64,000 nt of DNA from Candidatus Epulonipiscium sp. (lineage in GTDB: Bacteria > Bacillota_A > Clostridia > Lachnospirales > Cellulosilyticaceae): assembly GCA_012841565.1 (NCBI GenBank), contig DUUM01000173.1, positions 1 through 64,000 on the forward strand. Direction: 5' to 3'. The position numbers and the translations under genes were made by a program. Shown here in pieces: positions 9,413 to 19,151 of this stretch (the first letter of the stretch is position 1; each line of letters starts with the position of its first letter). Below the pieces are notes generated by a model that worked only from the letters and a program-made list of their open reading frames with translations, had not been told where the DNA came from and did not search any database.

Positions 9413-10497
9413 TGAAATTACATATACGAACTGGCGAAAACGAATATCCTATTGTATTTAACCATTCATTTGAAAGCTTACAAACTACATTTAAAGAAAT
9501 TGGTTGTTTGGGTAATAAGATTTGTATTATAACGGATGATAATGTAGATCCCTTATACGGGGATATTGTAGAGAATGAATTTCTAAAGCTTGGCGGTCGG
9601 GTTATTAAATATTCTTTTCTTCCTGGAGAGGATTCAAAAAACTTAGAGATAGTAGAAAAAATTTATTCTAAATGTCTAGAAAATCAATTTGATAGGCAAT
9701 CAGTCATAGTTGCACTAGGCGGAGGCATCGTTGGAGATGTTGCAGGATTTGTTGCCTCATCTTATATGCGTGGCATTAAGTTTATTCAGATACCAACTAC
9801 CTTGCTTGCGCAAAATGATAGTAGTGTGGGTGGTAAAGTAGGGGTAAATTATAAAAATCATAAAAATATGATAGGGGCATTTTATCAGCCTCAAATGGTT
9901 TATATGAATACGGGGGTATTATCTACCTTATCCCGCAGGGAATTTGCTTCTGGAATGTCAGAGATTATTAAACATGGACTCATTAGAGATGAATCCTTTT
10001 ATAACTATCTCATTAATAATGTTAATTTAATTAAAGCAATTGATCACAATACAATTTCATATATGAATTATACCTCCTGTAGTATTAAAGGAGATGTAGT
10101 CAGTCAAGATGAAAAAGAAGGCTCTATTAGAAAGATATTAAATTTTGGGCACACCATAGGACATGCTATAGAAACCCTGTCTCACTTTGAGTATTTGCAC
10201 GGGGAAGGTGTTTCTCTTGGAATGGTTGCAGCTGCTTACATTAGTAGAGAAAGAAATATGCTTACAGATGCTGAATTTAGCAGTATTTTAAATATGTTGC
10301 ATTTATATAATCTACCCACTAAACTTTCAGGCGTTTTACCTGAGGATATTTATAATCAACTATTTTATGATAAAAAGGTGTCGAAAAACACACTTATATT
10401 TATATTGTTAAAAGGTATAGGTAACTGCGTAGAAGTGAATAATGTAACCAAGGAAGAAATATTAAACAGTATAAGTTACTTACAAAAGGGCCAATAG
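9412..10497 (+). CDS. aroB: 3-dehydroquinate synthase
   Basis: Second step of the shikimate pathway: DAHP to 3-dehydroquinate, NAD+ and a divalent metal dependent. At 361 aa it is full length. The NAD-binding GGGIVGDVAGFVAS, the TTLLAQNDSSVGGKVGVN segment, and the metal ligands in the LNFGHTIGHAIE and HGEGVSLGM segments are all present. It overlaps divIVA by one base, an unusual partner that makes its expression depend on the division cluster. It supplies chorismate, which the trp operon further along uses. Confidence 0.97.
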   Translation: MKLHIRTGENEYPIVFNHSFESLQTTFKEIGCLGNKICIITDDNVDPLYGDIVENEFLKLGGRVIKYSFLPGEDSKNLEIVEKIYSKCLENQFDRQSVIVALGGGIVGDVAGFVASSYMRGIKFIQIPTTLLAQNDSSVGGKVGVNYKNHKNMIGAFYQPQMVYMNTGVLSTLSRREFASGMSEIIKHGLIRDESFYNYLINNVNLIKAIDHNTISYMNYTSCSIKGDVVSQDEKEGSIRKILNFGHTIGHAIETLSHFEYLHGEGVSLGMVAAAYISRERNMLTDAEFSSILNMLHLYNLPTKLSGVLPEDIYNQLFYDKKVSKNTLIFILLKGIGNCVEVNNVTKEEILNSISYLQKGQ

Positions 10498-10516
10498 TGA
10501 AGAAGGAGAATAATGA

Positions 10517-10993
10517 ATGTATATAATTTTTATATTGGGAATACTAACATTAGTGTTTCTAGATCAGCTCACAAAATGGCTTGTGGTATTGAAGTTAAAG
10601 CCTATTCATGATTTTCCAATAATAGATCAAGTATTTCATTTAACATATGTTGAAAATAGAGGTGCTGCATTTGGAATATTACAAGGTAAGCATCTTTTCT
10701 TTATTATCATGACACTTATTGTAATGATATGTATTGCCATTTATTATTATAAGTTACCCCAAGAGCGCAAATATAACTGGATGAGGTTTTCACTCATCTT
10801 ATTAGGCTCTGGAGCAATTGGAAATCTCATTGATAGAATCCGTCTAGGTTATGTTATTGATTTTTTATACTTTAAACTAATCGATTTCCCAGTCTTTAAT
10901 TTTGCGGATATATGCGTTGTTGTAGGTGTGTCGATTCTTTCAATATTTGTATTAATTAATCCAGACGATAATAAAATAAAAGGAAGTTTATAA
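10517..10993 (+). CDS. lspA: Lipoprotein signal peptidase (signal peptidase II)
   Basis: 158-residue membrane protein with four predicted membrane segments that cleaves prolipoprotein signal peptides. The two catalytic aspartates sit in NLIDRIRLG and FNFADICVV; the conserved VENRGAAFG is also present. The ATG at 10517 has AAGGAG 9 nt upstream; an overlapping out-of-frame ATG at 10513 gives a nonsense frame. It is followed one base after its stop by rluD, the usual lspA-rluD pair. Confidence 0.97.
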   Translation: MYIIFILGILTLVFLDQLTKWLVVLKLKPIHDFPIIDQVFHLTYVENRGAAFGILQGKHLFFIIMTLIVMICIAIYYYKLPQERKYNWMRFSLILLGSGAIGNLIDRIRLGYVIDFLYFKLIDFPVFNFADICVVVGVSILSIFVLINPDDNKIKGSL

Positions 10994-10994
10994 T

Positions 10995-11915
10995 ATGCAA
11001 GAATGCTTTGAATATATAGCACAACAATTAGATGATGGCCAAAGAATTGATAAGTTTTTAGTAGAATACCTAAAAGATTATACAAGAGCTGTTATCCAAC
11101 GTGAGATTAAAGATAATAATGTTTTTGTGAATGGTAAAGTTGTAAAATCCAATTATAAAATCAGTGAAAAAGATATCATAACAGGTCATATTCCAGCTGA
11201 AGAAGAGATTCATATTCTACCAGAGGATATTCCTATTAATGTGGTTTATGAAGATCAAGATATTATTATTGTGGATAAAGAACCAGGTATGGTTGTTCAT
11301 CCAGGCCCAGGTAATTACAGTGGCACTTTAGTGAATGCACTTTTACACTACACTAAGGGTGAGCTTTCATCTGTTAATGGAAAAATGAGGCCTGGCATTG
11401 TCCACCGTATTGATAAAGATACAACAGGCCTTATTATAATAGCTAAGAATGATGCCACTCATGAGAAGTTAGCCCAGATGCTCCATGATTATGACGTGAC
11501 CAGAAAGTACCATGCCATTGTTTGTGGAAATTTTAAAGATGAAGAAGGTTTTATTGATGCCCCTATTGGTAGGCACTCTGCAGACCGGAGAAAGATGGTT
11601 GTGACCCAAGAGAAATCTAAAGAAGCATTGACTTTTTATAAAGTAATAGAGCAGTTTAGAGAGTTTTCTCATATTGAAGTAACGCTTCATACGGGTAGAA
11701 CCCATCAAATTAGAGTCCATATGAATCACATACGTCATCCTATATTAGGAGATCCTATGTATGGGCCCAAAAAACAATCCTATAGTAGCACAGGGCAACT
11801 TTTACATGCTAAGCTCCTAGGATTTACCCATCCAACGACTCATGAGTACATGGAATTTGACAGTCCTTTGCCAGCCTATTTTCAAAAGGCAATTGACAAT
11901 CTTCCAAGAACATAA
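10995..11915 (+). CDS. rluD: Ribosomal large subunit pseudouridine synthase, RluD family
   Basis: 306 aa with an N-terminal S4 domain (about residues 12-75) and a RluA/RluD catalytic domain. The catalytic aspartate lies in GIVHRIDKDTTGL; HTGRTHQIRVHM and GDPMYG motifs are typical. It modifies uridines of 23S rRNA; the exact position cannot be told from sequence. It follows lspA by one base, and the pyrimidine attenuator starts about 20 nt downstream. Confidence 0.93.
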   Translation: MQECFEYIAQQLDDGQRIDKFLVEYLKDYTRAVIQREIKDNNVFVNGKVVKSNYKISEKDIITGHIPAEEEIHILPEDIPINVVYEDQDIIIVDKEPGMVVHPGPGNYSGTLVNALLHYTKGELSSVNGKMRPGIVHRIDKDTTGLIIIAKNDATHEKLAQMLHDYDVTRKYHAIVCGNFKDEEGFIDAPIGRHSADRRKMVVTQEKSKEALTFYKVIEQFREFSHIEVTLHTGRTHQIRVHMNHIRHPILGDPMYGPKKQSYSSTGQLLHAKLLGFTHPTTHEYMEFDSPLPAYFQKAIDNLPRT

Positions 11916-11935
11916 TAATATCATACAATTTAAAA

Positions 11936-12052
11936 TCCTTTAAGATAGTCCGAGAGGCTAGCAAGGGTAATATAAAATTATTTATGCCATATTTCGCATA
12001 AATCTATATGACTTTGGCAAAGACCTCTTACGTATGTAAGGGGTCTTTATAT
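11936..12052 (+). promoter_or_regulatory. PyrR-dependent attenuator (binding loop plus terminator)
   Basis: AGTCCGAGAGGCT at 11947-11959, flanked by TCCTTT and AAGGG arms, matches the PyrR RNA-binding loop (ARUCCnGnGAGGYU). Downstream is a 13-bp terminator stem (12019-12031 with 12036-12048) and a short T-rich tail. PyrR with UMP/UTP bound should favour the terminator and shut down pyrR-uraA when pyrimidines are plentiful. Confidence 0.9.
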
Positions 12053-12078
12053 TTAAAATAAAAGGAAGGAGAATATGA

Positions 12079-12603
<525 letters not shown>

Positions 12604-12622
12604 CTATACAGGAGGAATCATA

Positions 12623-13864
12623 ATGGAAGAAATCACACTAGATAAAAAAATAATATTAGGGCTTCAACATGTCCTTGCAATGTTTGGGGCTACAGTTTTG
12701 GTGCCTATGTTAACAGGACTTAATCCCGCAGTTGCCCTCCTTAGTGCAGGTGTAGGAACTTTGATTTTTCATGCTTGTACAAAAGGAATTGTGCCAGTAT
12801 TTTTAGGTTCTAGCTTTGCTTTTATTACAGCTATTCAACTTACTTTGGCAACTCATGGTATGGCTGCAGTAAAGGGCGGTATTATTGCTGCTGGGATTAT
12901 TTATATTCTTATGGGGGGCATTATTAAACTGGTGGGGGTAGAAGTTATTCAATCATTTTTCCCTCCTATTGTTATTGGTCCTGTTATTATGATTATCGGA
13001 TTGCGCCTTAGTGGAACAGCCTTTGAAATGATTGGCTATACGCGTATTGGAGAAACTAATATGTTTACGATTCCTTTAAAAGGCATACTCGTTGCAGCAA
13101 CTGTTGTTATTACAATGGTGATTGTATCTATTTATGCTAAAGGCTTTTTTAAACTAGTTCCTATTCTAATGGCCGTAGTCACTGGCTATTTACTAGCATG
13201 GGCTCTTGGTATGGTCGATACAAGTATTATAACCAAAGCTAATTGGCTTGGCTATTCAGCCGCGGCAAGATCAGACCTATTTACAATGCCACGTTTTAGT
13301 TTAGAATCTATTATTGCCATTGCACCTATTGCTTTAGTTGTATTTATAGAGCATATTGGGGATATTACAACTAATGGTACCGTTGTTGGTAAGAACTTTT
13401 TTGAAAACCCTGGGGTACACCGTACACTTCTTGGAGATGGTCTTGCAACCATAGCAGCTGGACTTTTAGGTGGCCCTGCTAACACCACATACGGTGAAAA
13501 CACTGGGGTACTTGCTGTCACTAAAGTATATGATCCAGGTGTTATTAGAATCGCAGCAATAATCGCTATCCTTTTGAGTGGAGTTGGCAAGTTTGGCGGT
13601 CTTGTGCAAGCTATTCCAGATCCCGTTATGGGTGGCGTCAGCATTATCTTATTTGGTATGATTGCTAGTATCGGTGTACGTATGCTTGTAGAAAATCAAG
13701 TGGACTTTAGTGTTAGCCGAAACATGCTCATTGCGTCTATTATACTTGTTACTGGAATCGGCGTTGATAACATCCAAATTGTAGGTACAATCACTATTTC
13801 AGGGCTTGCAATTGCAGCACTCATAGGGATTGTCCTTAATAAAATAATTCCTGAACATATATAA
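12623..13864 (+). CDS. uraA: Uracil/xanthine permease family transporter (uracil permease)
   Basis: 413-residue NCS2 (NAT) family transporter with about 12 to 14 membrane segments. It opens with GLQHVLAMFGATVLVP, the classic NCS2 N-terminus, and has the VVFIEHIGD and NTTYGENTGVLAVT substrate-site segments of uracil permeases. Being the second gene of a PyrR-attenuated operon supports uracil rather than xanthine as substrate. A terminator follows at 13891. Confidence 0.94.
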   Translation: MEEITLDKKIILGLQHVLAMFGATVLVPMLTGLNPAVALLSAGVGTLIFHACTKGIVPVFLGSSFAFITAIQLTLATHGMAAVKGGIIAAGIIYILMGGIIKLVGVEVIQSFFPPIVIGPVIMIIGLRLSGTAFEMIGYTRIGETNMFTIPLKGILVAATVVITMVIVSIYAKGFFKLVPILMAVVTGYLLAWALGMVDTSIITKANWLGYSAAARSDLFTMPRFSLESIIAIAPIALVVFIEHIGDITTNGTVVGKNFFENPGVHRTLLGDGLATIAAGLLGGPANTTYGENTGVLAVTKVYDPGVIRIAAIIAILLSGVGKFGGLVQAIPDPVMGGVSIILFGMIASIGVRMLVENQVDFSVSRNMLIASIILVTGIGVDNIQIVGTITISGLAIAALIGIVLNKIIPEHI

Positions 13865-13890
13865 AATATTAAAATAAGTATGATATAATC

Positions 13891-13916
13891 AAGAGTGGAA
13901 ACCCACTCTTTTTTAT
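13891..13916 (+). terminator. Rho-independent terminator after uraA
   Basis: Perfect 8-bp stem AAGAGTGG/CCACTCTT with loop AAAC followed by six T. Confidence 0.85.
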
Positions 13917-14005
13917 TTGCCTAAATTAAATTTTACTTTATTTAAGAGAGAAATGATTAATACCTTAGTAATTTGGCAAGATTACTAAATAAGGAGGATA
14001 CCGAT

Positions 14006-15235
14006 ATGAAAGTTGAAATTATTGCTGTAGGAACAGAGGTTCTTATGGGGGATATTGTAAATACCAACGCTCAGTATATTGCGAGAATGTTATCCATGTT
14101 AGGACTTGGCACATACTATCACTCTGCTGTAGGAGATAATGCGGATAGGCTGAAAGAAATGTTTCGCGTTGGATTTGAAAGAGCAGATATTATTATCACC
14201 ACAGGTGGGTTAGGTCCTACCAAAGACGATTTAACGAAAGAAGTGGCATCTGATTTTTTTAATAAAGAGCTGCTGTTAGACCAGAGTAGTCTAGGTAATA
14301 TTGAAACATATTTTACTAAGCTAGGGCGTCCATTACCAGAGAACAATAAGAAGCAAGCATACTTTCCAGCAGGAAGCCACATTGTTCCAAACTCTTGCGG
14401 GACGGCTCCAGGATGTATCATAGAAGAGAATAATAAAGTTCTCATTATGCTTCCGGGCCCTCCAGGAGAAATGAAACCAATGTTTCAAAATCAGATAGTA
14501 CCTTATTTATCAAAGTTTTCTAATGGAATTTTAGTGTCAACAATCATTAGAATGTTTGGTATTGGGGAATCTAGTATGGAAAAAATAATAGAAGATATTA
14601 TTCAAGATCAAAGTAATCCAACAATTGCACCCTATGCCCAAAAAGGGGGTCTGATCTTAAGACTCACCGCTTGGGGAGAATCTGAATTAGAGGCCCTTGA
14701 ATATATGAAACCAGTCAAATCGCAGTTATATGAGCGCTTAGGTCAATATATTTACGGGGAAGGAGAGAAGGGGCTTGCAGCCCTTGTGTGCGAGGCCTTA
14801 ATTCAAAAAAACCTTACGATTTCAGTTGCAGAATCCTGTACAGGTGGTATGCTAGCAAGCACTTTTATTGACTATCCTGGAATATCACAGGTCTTAGGTG
14901 AAAGTCATATCACTTATAGTAATATCGCTAAGATAAAATATTTAGGGGTAGAGGAAGAAACCCTCAATAAGTACGGCGCTGTAAGTCTTGAAACAGCCAA
15001 GGAAATGGCTGATGGCGTTAGAAGGATAGCTGGTTCAGATATTGGTATTTCAACAACAGGAATAGCAGGGCCAGATGGGGGAACTGATGAGAAGCCGGTG
15101 GGGCTAGTTTATCTTGGAATATCCTTTGGAAATGAAACTTACACCTATAAACTCAATATGACTGGAGATAGGCAAAAAGTAAGACATATGACAACCATGT
15201 GGGCATTTTATCACTTGCTTTCTCTACTAAAATAA
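14006..15235 (+). CDS. cinA: CinA family protein (competence/damage-inducible, nicotinamide-nucleotide amidase domain)
   Basis: 409 aa from the ATG at 14006, which has AAGGAGG 8 nt upstream; an earlier in-frame TTG at 13973 lacks a site. The N-terminal half is a MoaB/CinA domain (EIIAVGTEVLMGDIVNTNA, TTGGLGPTKDD); the C-terminal half is the amidase domain with the catalytic-serine motif VAESCTGGML and GIAGPDGGT. CinA proteins recycle pyridine nucleotides. It lies upstream of recA as in many Firmicutes, but recA has its own SOS promoter. Confidence 0.95.
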   Translation: MKVEIIAVGTEVLMGDIVNTNAQYIARMLSMLGLGTYYHSAVGDNADRLKEMFRVGFERADIIITTGGLGPTKDDLTKEVASDFFNKELLLDQSSLGNIETYFTKLGRPLPENNKKQAYFPAGSHIVPNSCGTAPGCIIEENNKVLIMLPGPPGEMKPMFQNQIVPYLSKFSNGILVSTIIRMFGIGESSMEKIIEDIIQDQSNPTIAPYAQKGGLILRLTAWGESELEALEYMKPVKSQLYERLGQYIYGEGEKGLAALVCEALIQKNLTISVAESCTGGMLASTFIDYPGISQVLGESHITYSNIAKIKYLGVEEETLNKYGAVSLETAKEMADGVRRIAGSDIGISTTGIAGPDGGTDEKPVGLVYLGISFGNETYTYKLNMTGDRQKVRHMTTMWAFYHLLSLLK

Positions 15236-15283
15236 TATAAGTCTATTTAGTTTCAAATTGTTTGTTAAAAGGTTGGAAATGAG

Positions 15284-15312
15284 TTGCTTATATTGAAAAG
15301 TTAATATATAAT
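15284..15312 (+). promoter_or_regulatory. recA promoter
   Basis: TTGCTT (15284-15289), a 17-bp spacer, and a perfect TATAAT (15307-15312). The LexA box begins 7 nt downstream of the -10 element. Confidence 0.8.
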
Positions 15313-15319
15313 AAACATG

Positions 15320-15331
15320 GAACGTATGTTC
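15320..15331 (+). promoter_or_regulatory. LexA (DinR) SOS box of recA
   Basis: GAACGTATGTTC has the perfect GAAC-N4-GTTC core of the Gram-positive SOS operator and is itself a palindrome. It covers the expected transcription start of recA, so LexA should repress until DNA damage. Confidence 0.9.
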
Positions 15332-15362
15332 TGTATATTGTTTCTTTCATAAAGCAGTATTT

Positions 15363-15405
15363 TTCAATAAAATATTGTTCAATAAAATATTTTTCAATAA
15401 ATATT
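15363..15405 (+). repeat. Three tandem ~15-bp repeats in the recA leader
   Basis: TTCAATAAAATATT occurs at 15363 and 15378, and a one-base-shorter version at 15393, spaced exactly 15 bp. They lie in the untranslated leader between the SOS box and the recA start. Confidence 0.85.
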
Positions 15406-15446
15406 TTAAAAATAAATAGATTAAAAATAATCATGAGGTGATAATA

Positions 15447-16529
15447 GTGGATGAAGATCGTAAAAAAGCATTAGATGGGGCAATTGCCAAGATACAGAAG
15501 GATTTTGGCAAAGGTGCTATTATGAAATTAGGGGAGTCAGAGCACTCAAATGTTTCAACTTTTCCATCAGGTTCTTTAGGGTTAGATATAGCGTTAGGGG
15601 TAGGTGGTATTCCTAGAGGAAGAATTATTGAAGTTTATGGCCCGGAATCATCGGGTAAAACAACCGTTTCCCTTCACATGATTGCTGAAATTCAAAAAAA
15701 TGGTGGAATTGCTGCTTTTATTGACGCAGAACATGCTTTAGATCCAGCCTATGCAGCTAACCTAGGGGTAGATATCGATAACCTCTATATCTCCCAACCT
15801 GACCATGCTGAGCAGGCACTAGAGATTACAGAGACCATGGTGCGCTCAGGAGCTATTGACCTAGTTGTAGTAGACTCTGTAGCAGCCTTAGTGCCTAAGG
15901 CTGAAATTGAAGGGGATATGGGAGACTCACATATGGGGCTTCAAGCTAGGTTAATGTCCCAAGCATTGCGTAAGTTAACAGGTATTATTAACAAATCAGG
16001 ATGTTCCGTTATTTTTATCAACCAACTCCGTGAAAAAATAGGTGTTATGTTTGGAAGTAACGAAACGACAACTGGTGGGCGTGCCCTTAAGTTTTACTCA
16101 TCTGTTCGTTTAGATGTCCGCAGAATAGAAACCTTAAAACAAAGCAATGACTTTGTTGGAAATAGAACTAGAGTAAGAGTTGTTAAAAACAAAGTAGCAC
16201 CTCCATTTAAGACGGCAGAATTTGATATTATGTATGGTCTTGGAATTTCCAAAGAGGGGGATGTTTTAGATCTTGCGGTTGAATCTGGTATCGCAAATAA
16301 AAGTGGTTCATGGTATTCATATAACGAAACAAGACTTGGCCAAGGCCGTGAGAATTCAAAAATATTCTTAATGGAAAACCCAGCCTTATTATATGAGATG
16401 GAAAACCTAGTAAGAGTACATCATGGATTGGCAAGCTTAGATCCAAATGCAAAAGAAGTCGTTTCGAAGGAAGTGGCCCCTAAAGATTCAGGTGAGGAAG
16501 CAGCGGCTACAGAAGCTAAGGATAAATAA
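15447..16529 (+). CDS. recA: Recombinase RecA
   Basis: DNA strand-exchange ATPase and LexA co-protease. I chose the GTG at 15447, giving a 360-residue product beginning (M)[12 protein letters not shown]; the GAGGTG site is 6 nt upstream, whereas the in-frame GTG at 15438 overlaps that site. Walker A is GPESSGKT, and [17 protein letters not shown] and the L2-loop [13 protein letters not shown] region are all canonical. An acidic/Ala-rich C-terminal tail is present. Control by LexA is supported by the box at 15320. Confidence 0.98.
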   Translation: MDEDRKKALDGAIAKIQKDFGKGAIMKLGESEHSNVSTFPSGSLGLDIALGVGGIPRGRIIEVYGPESSGKTTVSLHMIAEIQKNGGIAAFIDAEHALDPAYAANLGVDIDNLYISQPDHAEQALEITETMVRSGAIDLVVVDSVAALVPKAEIEGDMGDSHMGLQARLMSQALRKLTGIINKSGCSVIFINQLREKIGVMFGSNETTTGGRALKFYSSVRLDVRRIETLKQSNDFVGNRTRVRVVKNKVAPPFKTAEFDIMYGLGISKEGDVLDLAVESGIANKSGSWYSYNETRLGQGRENSKIFLMENPALLYEMENLVRVHHGLASLDPNAKEVVSKEVAPKDSGEEAAATEAKDK

Positions 16530-16543
16530 TCAAATAATATAAA

Positions 16544-16575
16544 AAACACCACTTTAAGTCATTAAGGTGGTGTTT
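16544..16575 (+). terminator. Hairpin between recA and recX (weak terminator or processing site)
   Basis: 12-bp stem AAACACCACTTT/AAGGTGGTGTTT with an 8-nt loop. The tail is only TTTCTATA, so termination may be partial and recX may be read through from recA. It ends about 10 nt before the recX ribosome binding site. Confidence 0.6.
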
Positions 16576-16589
16576 CTATAAGTTAGGAG

Positions 16590-17234
16590 TTGAACACTAT
16601 AACGAAAACAAAAGTAATTACCAAACTAGAAATGCAAAAAAAAGATAAAAACAGATGTTCAGTGTTTATTAATGAAGAATTTGCATTTGGAATGGATTTA
16701 GATTCAGTTATAAAATATGATATACAAAAAGGCAATGAATATACAGATGAGGAGTATGAAGAACTACTTAAAAAGCTTCAATACGAGAAAGCAAAATTTG
16801 CTGCCCTTAGATATGTCGATTATTCTCCGAGAACCATTAAAGAAACCATTGATAAGTTACATACCTTGGAATTTGAAGAAACAATCGTAGAAAAAACCAT
16901 TGCATTTTTAAAATCCCATGATTATCTTAATGACTTAGCGTATGCAAAAGGTTTTATCCGGAATAGAATAGAACAAAAAAGACATGGACGACACAAAATT
17001 TCTTATGATCTTATAAGAAAAGGTATCAGTAAAGATATTAGCGCCCCCATACTAGAAGAATATCAAGAGTCGGAATATGAGGGAGCAATATATTTATACC
17101 ATAAGAAAACCAAAGGAGCAGAAATAACAGATCAAAAAGAAAAAGCTAAAATAACGCGATATTTGCAAAGTCGTGGCTATTCTTACGAAATAATTAGAGA
17201 TGTTATACAACAATCTGCACAACAGGATATTTAA
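16590..17234 (+). CDS. recX: Regulatory protein RecX
   Basis: RecX modulates RecA filaments. The 214-residue product has ITKLEMQKKDKNRCSVFINEEF near its start and the repeated three-helix RecX units (YLNDLAYAKGFIRNRI, KHGRHKISYDLIRKGI). It is next to recA, as usual in Firmicutes. Start is odd: an in-frame stop at 16584 restricts it, and the only ordinary codon, TTG at 16590, abuts AGGAG (16585-16589). An ATA at 16599, 9 nt from AGGAG, is a plausible alternative start that gives MTKTKVITK. Coordinates use the TTG. Confidence 0.92.
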   Translation: MNTITKTKVITKLEMQKKDKNRCSVFINEEFAFGMDLDSVIKYDIQKGNEYTDEEYEELLKKLQYEKAKFAALRYVDYSPRTIKETIDKLHTLEFEETIVEKTIAFLKSHDYLNDLAYAKGFIRNRIEQKRHGRHKISYDLIRKGISKDISAPILEEYQESEYEGAIYLYHKKTKGAEITDQKEKAKITRYLQSRGYSYEIIRDVIQQSAQQDI

Positions 17235-17255
17235 ATTATTATTTTAAGCAAATTA

Positions 17256-17297
17256 AGCATTAAAATCATCAAGCTCAGCATATAAATCATCAAGCTT
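17256..17297 (+). repeat. Two tandem 21-bp repeats before rny
   Basis: AGCATTAAAATCATCAAGCTC (17256-17276) is followed directly by a near copy (17277-17297; three differences). The second copy runs into the -35 element of the rny promoter. Confidence 0.8.
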
Positions 17298-17324
17298 GAC
17301 ATAGTTTTTAAAAAGTTATACAAT
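17296..17324 (+). promoter_or_regulatory. rny promoter
   Basis: Perfect TTGACA (17296-17301), 17-bp spacer, TACAAT (17319-17324), about 60 nt before the gene. Confidence 0.75.
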
Positions 17325-17385
17325 TAAGGTGTTATTTTAGCATAAAAATGTAATACCAATGTACCATGAAAATTAAATAAGGGAG

Positions 17386-18969
17386 GTGTTTAACATTACA
17401 GGACCATTGTATGTATTGATAGGAATTATTGGCGCGATTGTTGTTGCAGTAAGTGCTTTTTTACTAGGCATTGCATATAGAAAACGCATCGCAGAAGCGC
17501 AGATTGGCTCTGCCGAAGAAAAGGCCCGCACAGTTATCGATGATGCTATTAAGGCCGCAGAAGCTAAAAAACGCGAAATGATGCTTGAATCTAAAGAAGA
17601 AAATATTCGGGCTAAGAATGAAATTGAACAAGAAGTAAGGGAACGACGAAATGAGTTACAACTTTTAGAACGTCGTTTAATTCAAAAAGAAGACACGCTA
17701 GATAAAAGGGAAGAAACGCTAGATAAAAGAGCGTCTAATTTTGAAGACAAAGAAGAAGCGTTAACCAAAAAAACAAAAAAAGTTGAAGATTTAAAAGCAA
17801 GTATTCAAAAGATCGAAACAGATCAGCTTGTAGAGCTTGAGAGAATTGTAGGACTTACATCAGAAGAGGCAAAAAGGCAATTACTAAGTACCCTAGAAGA
17901 TGAAGTGAAACATGAATCAGCGATGATGATCAAAGAAATACAGGCAACTGCAAAATTAGAATCTGATAAAAAAGCAAAAGAGATTTTAACAAATGCAATT
18001 CAAAAATGTGCTGTAGATCACGTTGTTGATACAACTGTATCTGTCGTACCACTTCCCAATGATGAAATGAAGGGTCGTATTATAGGGCGAGAAGGAAGAA
18101 ATATTAGAACCTTAGAGACTCTAACGGGAATTGATTTAATAATTGATGATACTCCTGAAGCAGTAATACTATCAGGATTTGATCCAATACGCCGAGAGGT
18201 AGCAAGAATTGCACTTGAAAAATTGATTGTAGATGGTAGAATTCATCCAGCTAGAATCGAAGAAATGGTAGAAAAAGCCCGTAAAGAAGTAGAAGTCTTG
18301 ATTCGTGAAGAAGGCGAGGCTGCTACATTTGAAACAGGTGTTCACGGAGTTCATCCTGAACTTATAAGATTACTTGGTAGAATGAAATTTAGAACAAGCT
18401 ACGGACAAAACGTACTTCGTCATTCTATAGAAGTGGCTAACCTTTGTGGGTTAATGGCTGCTGAGTTAGGACTTGATATTCGTTTAGCAAAACGTGCAGG
18501 ATTATTGCATGATATCGGTAAATCTGTAGATTATGAAATGGAAGGTTCACACATAAGTATTGGTGCCACATTATGTAAGAAATATGGCGAGTCTGACTTA
18601 GTTATTAATGCAGTAGAAGCTCACCATGGTGATGTAGAACCAACATCTTTAATTGCAGTTCTTGTACAAGCAGCCGATACAATTTCAGCAGCACGTCCAG
18701 GAGCAAGAAGAGAATCACTCGAAACATATATTCAGCGTCTACAAAAACTTGAAGATATTGCGGAATCATTTGAGGGTGTTGATCGTTCTTTTGCAATTCA
18801 AGCAGGGCGAGAATTACGTATTATGGTTATCCCAGATGAAATTGATGATGCAGGTTTAGTACTTCTTGCAAGAGATGTAACAAAACGCATCGAAAGTGAT
18901 CTTGAATATCCTGGCCAAATTAAGGTCAATATTATAAGAGAAACAAGAGCAATTGAATACGCAAAATAA
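17386..18969 (+). CDS. rny: Ribonuclease Y
   Basis: Membrane-anchored endoribonuclease that starts bulk mRNA decay. Order of parts: one N-terminal membrane segment (about residues 6-28), a long charged coiled coil (30-200), a KH domain ([17 protein letters not shown]) and an HD domain with LLHDIGK; the C-terminal segment is standard. Length 524-527 aa. The GTG at 17386 shares its first base with the GGGAGG site, so translation probably starts elsewhere; an ATT at 17395 is 8 nt from the site and would give [10 protein letters not shown]. Coordinates use the GTG. A terminator follows. Confidence 0.96.
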   Translation: MFNITGPLYVLIGIIGAIVVAVSAFLLGIAYRKRIAEAQIGSAEEKARTVIDDAIKAAEAKKREMMLESKEENIRAKNEIEQEVRERRNELQLLERRLIQKEDTLDKREETLDKRASNFEDKEEALTKKTKKVEDLKASIQKIETDQLVELERIVGLTSEEAKRQLLSTLEDEVKHESAMMIKEIQATAKLESDKKAKEILTNAIQKCAVDHVVDTTVSVVPLPNDEMKGRIIGREGRNIRTLETLTGIDLIIDDTPEAVILSGFDPIRREVARIALEKLIVDGRIHPARIEEMVEKARKEVEVLIREEGEAATFETGVHGVHPELIRLLGRMKFRTSYGQNVLRHSIEVANLCGLMAAELGLDIRLAKRAGLLHDIGKSVDYEMEGSHISIGATLCKKYGESDLVINAVEAHHGDVEPTSLIAVLVQAADTISAARPGARRESLETYIQRLQKLEDIAESFEGVDRSFAIQAGRELRIMVIPDEIDDAGLVLLARDVTKRIESDLEYPGQIKVNIIRETRAIEYAK

Positions 18970-18982
18970 ATAATACTCAAGT

Positions 18983-19011
18983 AAAGTGCACTTAGGTGCA
19001 CTTTATTTTTT
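18983..19011 (+). terminator. Rho-independent terminator after rny
   Basis: Perfect 9-bp stem AAAGTGCAC/GTGCACTTT, loop TTAG, then ATTTTTT. Confidence 0.88.
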
Positions 19012-19151
19012 GTGGAAAAATGAATTATATTCATGAATCACTTGCAGATAACTGATAAATGAATTATAATATTATATGGCATCAAAAGTTGCCAATCAAA
19101 AATGAAAATATTGATTCATACATAAAAAATAAAGGACTCGAAGGTGATCTC

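Noticed and set aside
19059..19151. N-terminal extension of the aminotransferase
   Set aside because: No ribosome binding site before 19059, while GAAGGTGATC precedes the ATG at 19152, where family homology begins.
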